Positions 7,967 to 16,875 are shown, counted from the first letter of the stretch. The stretch is 54,746 nt of DNA from an uncultured Candidatus Peregrinibacteria bacterium (GCA_937858825.1 CALMAI010000008.1:1-54746); one strand, 5' to 3'. Notes: generated from the sequence alone by a model not told the origin. Made by a program: numbers and translations.

Positions 7967-10240
7967 CTATGATCGAACCTTCTTTTTCCGACGTGACAGT
8001 CGACCTGCAAAACCAGAGGCCGCTCCACTTCCAAGCAGAAGCCATAAAAGCTCCGGACCATTCTCAACCATCTCTGGTGGAATCTGATCCTGGGCCGCTC
8101 CCCGAAGAATCGGCTCTTCAACATTAGCACCAAGCTCCACATCAGGTCGCTCCGGCACTTCTGCTTCAACCTCAAGGGTGAAAGGAATGGCATTCACAAG
8201 TTCACTCTTATCAACACTCTCAAATCCATCATTATCAATAGCTGCTACAGAAAAGTAATACTCTTTTCCATTTTCCAGACCGGGAACATACCATGTTGTC
8301 GCGGCATCTTTCGTCTCAACAACATCAGACAAGTTTACTGGATCAGTTCCGTAATAGATCTTATAATGATCGATGGTTCCATCATCATTGGCGGCTTCCC
8401 AAATGAGCGTAACCCGCTTGTCTGAACCAAAGGCAATCACCCCAAAAACCTGAGAAGGAGCGTTTCCTTCAACAACAGGAGTCTCTTCGGGAGTTTCCTC
8501 CGGTGTTTCCACTGGAGTCTCTTCAGGTTGCTCTTCACCCTGTGAAACCTGCCCATTCCCATCAGCGGTAATAGTGATAAGAGCTTCATCTTTATAAGTC
8601 GCTTCATTTCCAAGCGCATCCACCAAAAGAACATCCAAAGGATACTCACCTGGATTTGCCGGCGCCTGAAGGGTTGCACTGTACATACCAGTCTGTTCAA
8701 GACTTGGTGCCAGATCAAAAATCTCTCCATTAAAGACCAATGCAGCTTCAGAAAGATCAGCTTCACTCAAAACACGAACGGTCATAATATCGCCAGTCTT
8801 AATTCCAGACATTGGCTGAATCGTTACTTCATCAACAGACGGAGGAGTTGTATCAATCTCCACTTCTACTGTCTCAGACGTTTGAAGAACAGTTCCCTGA
8901 GAATCAGAAGTGGTAACATAAATACTATGCGATCCATCGGTCAGCGGTGCTGTCTGATATGAATACGACCCATCCGATCCAATCTGTACAGAACCAATCT
9001 CCTGATCATTATCAAAGATTCGAACAGTAGTTCCAGATGGTGCACTACCACTCACTGTTTGTACGTTCTGGCTATAAGTTCCACTTACAGGTGTAATGAT
9101 TGATGGTTTCTGGCTTGTACCGGAACCAGAACCAGATCCGCTTCCAGACCCTGAACCAGCTCCAACAATAACAGCCGTTTCACCGGCAATGAGAGTATTA
9201 GATGTATCCCGTACCTCAATGGTATAGGTTCCACTTGTAGGAAATTTAAGACCCAGGCTAAACTCATGAGTCCCTAAATCTTCCGCCTTAAAGGTGTAGT
9301 CTTCCGGCAGAGTTGCATTTTCACTATTCGATCCACCCGCGGAAAAACGAACCGTTCCAGTATAGTTCTGCACGGTAATATCATTTTGATCCTGCGCTGT
9401 TACCCGAAAGTTTACATTTTGATTGGCCTGAATACTTGAAGGTAATCCAGAAATTTCAAAATGATGAAGTGATCCTGCAGATTGCGCATAAGCTTTTGGA
9501 ATTGCAAAGAAATCACCACCAGCATCAGCCAGGTAAGTATCACCACCCAGAAAAGCAACTTGGGCTCGTGAGTTCAAAACATCTCCCGTTGCAACATCAA
9601 TGGCAGAAAAAATCGAAACTCCCGGCTTCGATGAAGAAACCAGGAAGGATGCTGTACCGTTTTTATCAGTCATTCCATTACCAGATCGCGTAATCCGGTC
9701 ATCAGACCGACTCGAAATCAAATTCACCTGATGTCCCTGGACACCATTTCCATACTCATCTTTAAATGTTGCCCGAACAGAAATCTTATCATCCCCACTG
9801 GCACGGGCGATACCTGTTTGCGCCACGACCTCTGAATCTTGAAGAGAGAGAGAATCAGGATAAACAGTAAAGTAGCTCACGCTTCCTTGTTTCTCACCCG
9901 AAGCCGGATAAGCCATGACAGAATATTCCCCGCTCTTACGGGTATGGTAATCATAGAGACTCAAACGGGCATTCCCTTCCGCGTCAGACTTAACAGGAAT
10001 TTTTACAGAAGAACCGTCTGGCTTTCCAACAGCTACCGTTAAATCACTGTTTGCCGGAGCATAAGAGACCGACAAAAGTGCTTCGTAGCCTGCAATCGTA
10101 TCCATCCCATAAGCCTGAATGCTGGTCTTGTAAGAAGCAGCACGAACAATTGGCAGCAAAAACATTGTTGCCATGGCTGCAAGGACTACAAAGGCACCAG
10201 TAATCCGAAATGATGCAGATAATGTAGAAGATCGACTCAT
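7967..10240 (-). CDS. Large secreted surface protein with Ig-like and fibronectin III domains and a C-terminal anchor
   Basis: Predicted exported cell-surface protein of 757 residues. Seen: signal peptide-like N-terminus (basic start, hydrophobic 13-33); several beta-sandwich repeats, including a Big_1-like unit with KDEYGNGVQGHQVNL near residues 158-172 and an Ig-like unit with ITPVSGTYSQNVQTVSGSAP at about 380-400; a (GS)n linker at about 361-374; a Pro/Glu/Thr-rich hinge at about 567-590; a fibronectin III-like domain at about 592-690; and a C-terminal tail with NGPELLWLLL, a glycine/alanine hydrophobic stretch and a basic end (RRKKK). That tripartite end resembles a sortase/exosortase-type sorting signal, though no LPXTG was seen. 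The TATAAT at 10267-10272 is a likely promoter. Role (adhesin, S-layer-like or host contact) is inferred only from architecture. Confidence 0.82.
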   Translation of the reverse strand: MSRSSTLSASFRITGAFVVLAAMATMFLLPIVRAASYKTSIQAYGMDTIAGYEALLSVSYAPANSDLTVAVGKPDGSSVKIPVKSDAEGNARLSLYDYHTRKSGEYSVMAYPASGEKQGSVSYFTVYPDSLSLQDSEVVAQTGIARASGDDKISVRATFKDEYGNGVQGHQVNLISSRSDDRITRSGNGMTDKNGTASFLVSSSKPGVSIFSAIDVATGDVLNSRAQVAFLGGDTYLADAGGDFFAIPKAYAQSAGSLHHFEISGLPSSIQANQNVNFRVTAQDQNDITVQNYTGTVRFSAGGSNSENATLPEDYTFKAEDLGTHEFSLGLKFPTSGTYTIEVRDTSNTLIAGETAVIVGAGSGSGSGSGSGSGTSQKPSIITPVSGTYSQNVQTVSGSAPSGTTVRIFDNDQEIGSVQIGSDGSYSYQTAPLTDGSHSIYVTTSDSQGTVLQTSETVEVEIDTTPPSVDEVTIQPMSGIKTGDIMTVRVLSEADLSEAALVFNGEIFDLAPSLEQTGMYSATLQAPANPGEYPLDVLLVDALGNEATYKDEALITITADGNGQVSQGEEQPEETPVETPEETPEETPVVEGNAPSQVFGVIAFGSDKRVTLIWEAANDDGTIDHYKIYYGTDPVNLSDVVETKDAATTWYVPGLENGKEYYFSVAAIDNDGFESVDKSELVNAIPFTLEVEAEVPERPDVELGANVEEPILRGAAQDQIPPEMVENGPELLWLLLGSGAASGFAGRLSRRKKKVRS

Positions 10241-10266
10241 AGTTTTTGTTTTTGAATGATCTCATA

Positions 10267-10272
10267 ATTATA
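10267..10272 (-). promoter_or_regulatory. -10 box of the surface-protein gene
   Basis: A perfect TATAAT on the minus strand, 26 bases before the ATG at 10240. It lies in the divergent gap shared with ilvE. The -35 is not obvious. Confidence 0.5.
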
Positions 10273-10337
10273 CTGGAAAATCGCAAAACAGTAAAGACAT
10301 ACAAGCCAAAAAAGAGCTGAGCCGAACAAATCTTTGC

Positions 10338-10343
10338 TATACT
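10338..10343 (+). promoter_or_regulatory. -10 box of ilvE, near-leaderless
   Basis: TATACT within TTGCTATACTTC, ending 8 bases before the ATG at 10352. Transcription would begin one or two bases before the start codon, leaving no room for a ribosome-binding site. Confidence 0.5.
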
Positions 10344-10351
10344 TCACCGGT

Positions 10352-11254
10352 ATGGAAAAAGCAGCAAAAATTTGGATGGATGGAAAGCTTATCCCTTGGG
10401 ATAAAGCCAAAATTCACATTCTCACTCACACACTCCATTATGGAGGAGGAGCATTTGAAGGGATCCGTTTCTACAACACCTCAAATGGTCCTGCAATTTT
10501 CCGACTCAAAGAACATACCAACCGGCTGTTTTATTCAGCGAAAACGATTGGAATGAAGATACCATTCAGCAAAGCCCAGATTAATGAAGCCTGCAAAGAT
10601 ATCGTCTCAAAAAACAAATTAAAGGAAGGATACATTCGCCCCCTTGTCTATTACGGATATGGAAAAATGGGACTGGATCCAAGGCAATGCGTGGTTAATG
10701 TTTCAATCGCAGCATGGCCGTGGGGAGCATATCTTGGAGATAAACCCGTAACCACAAAAATCTCCAAATTCATGCGAATTCATCCTGCCTCCACTCACTC
10801 AGACGCAAAACTCTGCGGACACTACGTTAATTCTATTCTCGCCAGCCTCGATGTCCATAATCAGGGTTACGGGGAAGCAATCCTTCTTGATTACAAAGGG
10901 AACATTGCAGAAGGCCCTGGAGAAAACATATTTTTTGTAAAAGATGGAAAGCTGATCACGCCAAAGCTGGGATCCATCCTTGGTGGAATAACCCGGGACT
11001 CAATTATGCAAATAGCAAAGGATAACAATATCAAAGTTCAGGAAAAAACTGTAAAACCCAAAGAGCTCCTCGCCGCAGATGAAGCATTTTTCACCGGAAC
11101 CGCCGCAGAAGTATCACCAATTGCCAAAATCAACGATAAAAAAATTGGCAAAAAGCCAATTGGGCCAATCACAGAACTCCTAAAAACAACATTCCTCAAA
11201 GCTGTAAAAGGAGAAGAACCACGTTACAAAAAATGGCTCACCTTAGCCAAATAA
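10352..11254 (+). CDS. ilvE: Branched-chain amino acid aminotransferase
   Basis: PLP-dependent fold-type IV transaminase interconverting Val, Leu and Ile with their 2-oxo acids. Seen: IWMDGKLIPWDKAKIHILTH at the N-terminus, HYGGGAFEGIRFY, FRLKEHTNRLFYSAKTIGM, SDAKLCGHYVNS (the Lys is the expected PLP Schiff-base residue), GNIAEGPGENIFFV and FFTGTAAEVSPI, all class IV aminotransferase landmarks in order. 300 residues is normal. ATG at 10352 is chosen over an in-frame TTG at 10334 because the -10 box would otherwise lie inside the coding region. Convergent queA ends 3 bases away. No other branched-chain biosynthesis genes are in the window, so it may serve salvage or nitrogen transfer. D-amino acid transaminase is a more distant alternative. 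Confidence 0.92.
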   Translation: MEKAAKIWMDGKLIPWDKAKIHILTHTLHYGGGAFEGIRFYNTSNGPAIFRLKEHTNRLFYSAKTIGMKIPFSKAQINEACKDIVSKNKLKEGYIRPLVYYGYGKMGLDPRQCVVNVSIAAWPWGAYLGDKPVTTKISKFMRIHPASTHSDAKLCGHYVNSILASLDVHNQGYGEAILLDYKGNIAEGPGENIFFVKDGKLITPKLGSILGGITRDSIMQIAKDNNIKVQEKTVKPKELLAADEAFFTGTAAEVSPIAKINDKKIGKKPIGPITELLKTTFLKAVKGEEPRYKKWLTLAK

Positions 11255-11256
11255 GT

Positions 11257-12276
11257 CTATTCAATAAACATCGCATCCCCAAAGCTATAAAAGCGATAAT
11301 TTTCCTGAATAGCCTTTTCATAAGCTTTCAAAATAAAATCTTTTCCAGCAAAAGCAGAAACCAGCAGAAGCAGGGAGCTCTTTGGTAAATGAAAATTAGT
11401 GATAAGTCCATCAACACATTGCCACTCGTAGCCAGGATAAATGAAAATATTGGTCTCCCTCTCTCCAGCAAGAAAACCTTCTCCTTTATCAAAACTATCC
11501 TCCAGAACCCGCACACTCGTGGTTCCCACAGCAATAATACGCCGCCCTTCCTTTTTGGCAGTATTGAGCCTGGATGCTACATCTTCGCGCAAAATATAGC
11601 GTTCACTATGCATAAAATGCTCCTCAACCTTATCCGTCTTAATAGGCCGAAAAGTCCCAATTCCAACATCCAGCCGGACAAACTCCAGCTGAACACCTTT
11701 TTCTTCCAATTTCTGTAAAAGATTTTCCGTAAAATGAAGTCCTGCTGTTGGCGCAGCAACGCTTCCCTCATCTTCCGCATAAACCGTTTGATAATCGTCA
11801 AAATGAGCCCGAGAGTTCTTGATGTAAGGAGGAAGGGGAGTATGTCCAACCTCTTGAAGAACCTGATTCTGAATACTACCTCCATCGGAAAAGCGCACCA
11901 GTCGCTGACCATCTTCTTCAACCTTCACAATCTTCAACTCAAGATCTTTCCCAACCCGAACAGAAACACCTGGAACCAAAAGTTTTCCCGGACGAACAAG
12001 TGTAAGCCAATCTGTTTCATTCAAACGTTTGGTTAGAAAAATTTCCACCTCTCTCCCATTATGCTCAAGCAAAAGGCGGGCAGGTAAAACCTTCGAATTA
12101 TTAAAAACCAAAACATCGCCTTCTCGAAGCAGATCAACCAGCTCAAAAAAACGACAATTTTCAAGAGTTTCATCCTTTCGGCTTACAACCATCAATCGAC
12201 AGGCATCGCGGGGCGAAGCCGGTTCAATCGCAATTAAACTTTCCGGCAAAACATAATCAAAATCCTGAACATTCAT
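11257..12276 (-). CDS. queA: S-adenosylmethionine:tRNA ribosyltransferase-isomerase
   Basis: Converts preQ1 at tRNA position 34 to epoxyqueuosine using the ribosyl part of SAM. Seen: MNVQDFDYVLPESLIAIEPA, VFNNSKVLPARLL, SVAAPTAGLHFTENLL, VRLDVGIGTFRP, AVGTTSVRVLEDS and NFHLPKSSLLLLVSAFAGKD, an uninterrupted QueA profile; length 339 is normal. It begins 3 bases after the PP2C phosphatase stop, so it is probably the last gene of the MFS/HEAT-STAS-phosphatase operon. tgt and queG are not in this window. It is one of three wobble-base (position 34) modification genes here, with elp3 and the Trm9-like gene. Confidence 0.96.
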   Translation of the reverse strand: MNVQDFDYVLPESLIAIEPASPRDACRLMVVSRKDETLENCRFFELVDLLREGDVLVFNNSKVLPARLLLEHNGREVEIFLTKRLNETDWLTLVRPGKLLVPGVSVRVGKDLELKIVKVEEDGQRLVRFSDGGSIQNQVLQEVGHTPLPPYIKNSRAHFDDYQTVYAEDEGSVAAPTAGLHFTENLLQKLEEKGVQLEFVRLDVGIGTFRPIKTDKVEEHFMHSERYILREDVASRLNTAKKEGRRIIAVGTTSVRVLEDSFDKGEGFLAGERETNIFIYPGYEWQCVDGLITNFHLPKSSLLLLVSAFAGKDFILKAYEKAIQENYRFYSFGDAMFIE

Positions 12277-12279
12277 ACT

Positions 12280-13488
12280 CTACTCGCTTGTTTTAGTATC
12301 ATCTCCCTCCAGTTTTGCATCTTTGGCCAGCTCAGAATCAGATGCCCATAAAGTCGACTTGGTTTCAGGCTCATCGTCCTTACTTTTTCCGTTCACGCCA
12401 ACATACTGTACAGCAATAAGAGTAACATCGTCCTCCTGAATGTGATTCTCACTAAATCGGGAATAGTCCAAAGCCACGTGATGTACAATTCCAGCCGGAC
12501 CATACTGTGGCGCAAAACGCTCAATCGCCTCAATCAGTCTATCCAAAGTATACATTTCTCCAGCCATGTTCCGCCCTTCAGTCAAACCATCAGAATAAAG
12601 AATAATCACATCTCCCTCACTCAGGGGAACCTCTTTTTCTTTAATAAGCTGACTATTGTCAGGCACCATTCCAAGAGCAATCCCACCAGATTGAACAATT
12701 TCACACTTACTATTTGAAGCTCGATAAATAATCAGGTGCTCGTGCCCGGCTCCCACAAAAGTCATTTGTTGGGACATTCTATTCCAGCGAAGCATGAGAA
12801 GAGTCATAAACATGGTCGATTTGATCCGATTCTTCAGCTGCTTGTTTGTGTTAACCAAAACATCATAAGCATTGTCATAAACATCGACAAAAGTATGGAT
12901 CAAAGTATTAACCATCGTCATAACCAAAGCAGCTGGCACACCATGACCAGTCACATCTCCAACATAAATAAAAGTGTTGTCCCCTCGGGTAATAAAGTCA
13001 AAACTATCACCCCCCAGCTCCACAGCCGGACGAGTCTTGGCAACAATTTCCAGCCCGGTAACATCGGGACTTTCTGGCGGTAAAATATCACTCTGCAATT
13101 GGCTGGCAATCTCCAGCTCACTCAACATACGTTTCCCCTCACGAATATCCATCGACACTTTTTCAAAACTCTTTGTTACTTCATTAAAAAAGTGCGCAAC
13201 AACACCAATTTCATCCATTCTTTTTGTGTAAATCCGCTGATACTTTTTCCCGGTCAAAAGAGCTTTCATTTGAGTCAAAATAGTCTTTAACGGACGAACA
13301 ACGTCAAAATAAGAGACCAGAAGATAATAAAAAAGAAACAAAACCAGAACTCCGGCAAAAACTTCTAGAGGAACAGCTTGTTGTTGAGAAAAATAAAGTC
13401 CAAAAACAATACCTCCAGTCAACAACGCTAAAAGCGCAAAGTAATAAAAAATGCGACGGAGAATACTGCTTTTAGTTAAAAAATCCAT
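12280..13488 (-). CDS. Membrane-bound SpoIIE/RsbU-type PP2C serine phosphatase with HAMP
   Basis: Predicted phosphatase that dephosphorylates a STAS anti-sigma-antagonist in a partner-switching pathway. Seen: two N-terminal transmembrane helices (about 15-32 and 38-60) with almost no external loop, a HAMP-like linker (VRPLKTILTQ ... MDEIGVVAHFFNEVT), and a PP2C/SpoIIE domain with SELEIASQLQSDILPP, VELGGDSFDF, YVGDVTGHGVPAALVM, LYSDGLTEGRN and EDDVTLIAV, which supply the metal-binding Asp/Gly residues. An acidic Ser/Thr-rich tail follows. It is directly downstream of a STAS gene (8-base gap), its likely substrate. With hardly any external domain, the input may come from the membrane or from the co-encoded transporter-like protein. 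Confidence 0.93.
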   Translation of the reverse strand: MDFLTKSSILRRIFYYFALLALLTGGIVFGLYFSQQQAVPLEVFAGVLVLFLFYYLLVSYFDVVRPLKTILTQMKALLTGKKYQRIYTKRMDEIGVVAHFFNEVTKSFEKVSMDIREGKRMLSELEIASQLQSDILPPESPDVTGLEIVAKTRPAVELGGDSFDFITRGDNTFIYVGDVTGHGVPAALVMTMVNTLIHTFVDVYDNAYDVLVNTNKQLKNRIKSTMFMTLLMLRWNRMSQQMTFVGAGHEHLIIYRASNSKCEIVQSGGIALGMVPDNSQLIKEKEVPLSEGDVIILYSDGLTEGRNMAGEMYTLDRLIEAIERFAPQYGPAGIVHHVALDYSRFSENHIQEDDVTLIAVQYVGVNGKSKDDEPETKSTLWASDSELAKDAKLEGDDTKTSE

Positions 13489-13496
13489 AACATGCT

Positions 13497-13865
13497 TTAG
13501 ATATTTCTCTCAAAATCCTCCATTGTCGGATGATACTCAACAATCTTCAACATCCCAATCACCTCTAATACATCTTTCACATGATCAACCGCGTCAACAA
13601 TCACCAATTTCTTATCTTTCTTCACCAGACGTGTATGAATCATAAGCAGGAATCCAATACTCTCACTGTTGATAAACTCAAGATTCTGGAAATTAAAAAC
13701 CAGATACTGCTCTTCCTGAACAGATTCAGTAACCTCTTCAACCTGGTCCCGGATCTCTGTAAGCCCGGCCTTATCCAGACTCCCAATGAAGCTTATTAAT
13801 CGATACTCCTTCTTAAAACCTTTTGGCTTAATATCAATGGTAATTGATGATGTGTAGTCGTTCAT
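13497..13865 (-). CDS. STAS-domain anti-sigma factor antagonist (RsbV/SpoIIAA-like)
   Basis: 122 residues made almost entirely of one STAS domain. Seen: strand FRxxS-type start (KKEYRLISFIGSLDKAGLTE), YLVFNFQNLEFINSESIGFL at about 54-73, where a Ser replaces the kinase target position of SpoIIAA-like proteins, and KKLVIVDAVDHVKDVLEVIG. In partner switching such proteins are phosphorylated by an RsbW-type kinase and reactivated by a PP2C phosphatase. The phosphatase gene lies 8 bases downstream and the MFS/HEAT-like gene 9 bases upstream, supporting one operon. The matching kinase candidate is at 20101-20706. Confidence 0.9.
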   Translation of the reverse strand: MNDYTSSITIDIKPKGFKKEYRLISFIGSLDKAGLTEIRDQVEEVTESVQEEQYLVFNFQNLEFINSESIGFLLMIHTRLVKKDKKLVIVDAVDHVKDVLEVIGMLKIVEYHPTMEDFERNI

Positions 13866-13874
13866 AGCAAAAAA

Positions 13875-16022
13875 TTAAGAAACAGAAGGCAGTGCAGCAA
13901 GACGCTCTCTATAATATTCACTTTCATCTCCCTCCCGCTCTTCATGAAGGGCATAAATAATTTTATTTTTGAAGTGTGAAGGCATTTGTTCCATGAGCGC
14001 CAAACCTTTCTTGAAGATTACTTCATTTCCACTCAAAAGTAAATTCACCAAATCAACAAGTCTCCGTCTTTCGCCAGATTGAAAAAGCCCAAAATTCCCA
14101 ACTAATTGCTCAACTTCATTTGTTGAATGACGAAGAGATTCAAAAAACTGTAAAAATCTTTTAGAGGGAACATGCCCCACAAAATAAAGAAGCCCAAAAA
14201 GCGAATCTTCATCACTTTTTATTTCCCATTGCCGAAGCACAACATCCACTTCCTCCTTATGTAAATTTGATTTCCAAAGATCCACAGCAGCAACAGCCTG
14301 AAGGATCCATTCATCGGAAGAAAGATACGGCACAAGCGCATCGGGATCAAAGTATGAAAGGGTTGCAAGAGCTTCAGCCTTCACTGATGGCTCTAGTTCA
14401 GATCTTTTTAAAAAGTGAATCAAAGCCTTACGAAGCAGGAGGCGTATTCGCTTGCCTGACGCAGAACGATTGAGCATCCTTCCTAAATCCTTACAAGATA
14501 ATAGAACATCAGTATAAAGATCATCTCTCTCAGATCGAAGCATCCGGGCCAAGAAAACAGCAACTTTTTCACCACCCAAAGATCCAAAAGATCGGATAAT
14601 TTTTTCTTGAATAAGAAAACTTTCAGTCGTATAGAAAATCTTTAGAAGATGATCAAACGAATTTTTATGCCCACGTTGAGAAATAATTTCAATTGCGTGA
14701 TGTTGGGCGATTGGTACCCGGGAATAAAGATTTTGAATCGTCATATCTGTGTAATGCTTTTGAAGCTGAAAAGCAAAGACACCCATTCCCAAAGCCAGGG
14801 AAAGTAGGAAAAATGGAATAACAGCATGAAGATCTGCTTCCAGAAAGAAGTTCTCAATTCCTAGAATTAAGATGGTTCCCAATACAGCCGCAATCGGCAA
14901 AATAATACCTTCAAAAAACTCCCGTAGGGATCTCAAGGTCCCATAACGAAAAGCATAATAGGACGTTTCATAAGCATTGCGCTGAATAATAGTAGTCATC
15001 TCAAAATTATTCCGCGCCAAAACAGCAGTCAGATAGCCATACCCAAAAACCATTGCAAGCCCACTGAAGAAAATCATAACAACATGAAGCAAAAAACCAG
15101 CAAATGTACCCAAAGACCGCAAAAGTCGCGAAGAAACAAAGAGTTCAATAATCAAAGCTGACCCATGCAGGAATACATGCAAAATCCCCAAACTATGAGT
15201 CAATGAAGCCTCATGGTCAGATACAGAAGAAAGATGGACCGATTCATCAACAGCTTTGGTGTAAAGAAATTCAATAAACTGAGCAATAACACCATGAAAA
15301 ATCAAAACAGTCAGAAGAATTTGAAGAAACGGCACTCGTCGAATCTCCTCAATACTTTTGGAAATAGCATTCCAGCCAAGAGAAGGGGAGTGGGGTGCTG
15401 GGCTATTCTTCTCAAGCTCTTGCAAAAAAAATGGAAGTTTCGGCTTCAGTAAAAAAAGCAAAAGCAAAAAAGATCCAAGACAGCCAATCCAAACAAGAAT
15501 CAATGTTGATCCCAGGGACGAAAAAGCAGCAGAAGCCAAAAGTGAACCAGCCAAAATACCGCCAATCGTGTCTGCCGATTCAACCGTCGGAACTATCCGC
15601 TCGGCCTCCAATGGAGTAAAGAAATCCTCGGTATAGTTCGAAAGCATAATAGAAACTTGAGATAAAAAGATTCCATTAGCCAGCAAAGAAAAAACTGTAA
15701 AAACTAAGTCATGTTCGTAGTAGAAGAATGCAACAAAAAGCAAAACAACTGCAAAGCTTATGTTTAAAAGTAGAATGTGAACTCCCTTAAACCGGTTAAC
15801 AATAACTGAAAAGAAAAGCGTTCCGACAATCGTAAAAAAAGCTTGCACAAGGAGAATAACCGGCAGTTGATGAATCGAGAAACGCGTTACCGTTACCGCA
15901 ATAACAACAGTCCACCCTAAAACCTGGCCGAATTTAAGAAAAAAACGCAGCGCCCAGGCATAGAGCACACGTGGCAACTCTTCCCTCGATACTTTAACAA
16001 CAGACTGCACAAAATCACGCAT
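13875..16022 (-). CDS. MFS/nucleotide-translocase-like membrane protein fused to a HEAT-like domain
   Basis: 715 residues in two halves. The N-terminal ~430 residues contain about 10-12 hydrophobic helices arranged like an MFS or ATP/ADP-translocase (NTT/Tlc) fold, starting with LPRVLYAWALRFFLKFGQVL. The soluble C-terminal ~280 residues are helical and repeat-like (SRVPIAQHHAIEIISQRGHK, FGSLGGEKVAVFLARM, KAEALATLSYFDPDALVPYL), resembling HEAT-type scaffolds. It is the first gene of an operon with STAS and PP2C genes. Inference: it may sense or transport a metabolite and dock the signalling proteins. No NTT-specific substrate residues were verified by eye, so 'transporter' is tentative. The extended -10 at 16054-16062 supports the chosen start with a 31-base leader. 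Confidence 0.7.
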   Translation of the reverse strand: MRDFVQSVVKVSREELPRVLYAWALRFFLKFGQVLGWTVVIAVTVTRFSIHQLPVILLVQAFFTIVGTLFFSVIVNRFKGVHILLLNISFAVVLLFVAFFYYEHDLVFTVFSLLANGIFLSQVSIMLSNYTEDFFTPLEAERIVPTVESADTIGGILAGSLLASAAFSSLGSTLILVWIGCLGSFLLLLFLLKPKLPFFLQELEKNSPAPHSPSLGWNAISKSIEEIRRVPFLQILLTVLIFHGVIAQFIEFLYTKAVDESVHLSSVSDHEASLTHSLGILHVFLHGSALIIELFVSSRLLRSLGTFAGFLLHVVMIFFSGLAMVFGYGYLTAVLARNNFEMTTIIQRNAYETSYYAFRYGTLRSLREFFEGIILPIAAVLGTILILGIENFFLEADLHAVIPFFLLSLALGMGVFAFQLQKHYTDMTIQNLYSRVPIAQHHAIEIISQRGHKNSFDHLLKIFYTTESFLIQEKIIRSFGSLGGEKVAVFLARMLRSERDDLYTDVLLSCKDLGRMLNRSASGKRIRLLLRKALIHFLKRSELEPSVKAEALATLSYFDPDALVPYLSSDEWILQAVAAVDLWKSNLHKEEVDVVLRQWEIKSDEDSLFGLLYFVGHVPSKRFLQFFESLRHSTNEVEQLVGNFGLFQSGERRRLVDLVNLLLSGNEVIFKKGLALMEQMPSHFKNKIIYALHEEREGDESEYYRERLAALPSVS

Positions 16023-16053
16023 ATAAATACAATAAGCTCAAAACCATCATATG

Positions 16054-16062
16054 ATTATAGCA
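16054..16062 (-). promoter_or_regulatory. Extended -10 of the MFS/HEAT-STAS-phosphatase operon
   Basis: TGCTATAAT on the minus strand, a perfect extended -10, 31 bases before the ATG at 16022. It likely drives the four-gene unit down to queA. Confidence 0.55.
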
Positions 16063-16098
16063 CAAATTAGCGTATTGAGCAATGCGGCTCAGTAGAGT

Positions 16099-16848
16099 TT
16101 ACCACCATGAAAATCGTCCAACTTTCACGGTAAAACGATTGGCAAGAACAAAATCTCCAGTCCCACCCTCACCATCAGCATAAAGCGAAATTTCATAAAT
16201 TCCTACCTCTTTAAATGGTATCCGGAGAGAAAATTTATCTCCCTGCACAGAAAAGGTCTTCTGATGCAAAACCGTATCCACCTTTGGACGCTTCACCTGA
16301 CACAAAATAGTGCCGGCATCCGAAAAAGTTCGTCCCTTAAGCCTCAAGCCTTTTCGAATAGCAACTCTCTTTGGAATTTTTCCATCAAACACCAATGCCC
16401 GCTTGGCAAAATTCTGAGTAAAAAAATAAACACCACGTTCATTCTTTACCACACCAATGCCAACCACATTATAAACAGAGTTTAAAATATTGGCCCTATG
16501 CCCGGGACTATTCATGAGTCCATTCTCCGCAAACTGTGTCGGATTTTTATACCCTCCAACTTTGGCCAGATTTTCACCAGAAACAACATCCGACACCCGT
16601 GCTCCCTTCAAGCGATCAGACGGAGATTGTGCCTTCAGATTAACATGATCGAAATAGTCCTTTCTCGCCATATCTTCGCTGTGTCTCCTTGCCACTTTCC
16701 TCAAATTTTCCTGCATCCGAACAGGAGCTAACCCATGCCTTTTTCTATCCAGATTTAAAAGACGCAGCATCCGCCACTCCATAGTCTTGAGCGACCGTGG
16801 CCGAAAAACCATCAAAAATACATACTTCAAAAATTCACCCAATGTCAT
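16099..16848 (-). CDS. CAP/SCP-domain protein, probably surface-associated
   Basis: Cysteine-rich-secretory-protein/antigen 5/PR1 (CAP) superfamily. Seen: LLNLDRKRHGLAPVRMQENL, ARRHSEDMARKDYFDHVNLK (CAP signature with the active-site His), SPSDRLKGARVSDVVSGENL, ENGLMNSPGHRANILN and VGIGVVKNERGVYFFTQNF at about residues 25-170, followed by a beta-rich C-terminal domain of about 80 residues (KVDTVLHQKTFSVQGDKFSL ... GIYEISLYADG) that may bind ligand or partner. The N-terminus is weakly hydrophobic, so export is likely but not certain. ATG at 16848 is preferred over a TTG two codons upstream; an AAGGA lies 9 bases before it, one of few convincing Shine-Dalgarno sites here. The function of bacterial CAP proteins is poorly defined. 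Confidence 0.85.
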   Translation of the reverse strand: MTLGEFLKYVFLMVFRPRSLKTMEWRMLRLLNLDRKRHGLAPVRMQENLRKVARRHSEDMARKDYFDHVNLKAQSPSDRLKGARVSDVVSGENLAKVGGYKNPTQFAENGLMNSPGHRANILNSVYNVVGIGVVKNERGVYFFTQNFAKRALVFDGKIPKRVAIRKGLRLKGRTFSDAGTILCQVKRPKVDTVLHQKTFSVQGDKFSLRIPFKEVGIYEISLYADGEGGTGDFVLANRFTVKVGRFSWW

Positions 16849-16875
16849 GAGCAATAATCCTTAGAATTCTTATCT

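Noticed and set aside
6969-8087. Long plus-strand open frame of 372 residues opposite cysS, YggT and the surface gene
   Set aside because: It is antisense to clear CysS motifs and has low-complexity, unconserved-looking content; the minus-strand reading explains the region.
9118-9160. Repetitive DNA coding for the (GS)n linker considered as a mobile or intergenic repeat
   Set aside because: It is in frame within the surface-protein gene and simply encodes a flexible linker.
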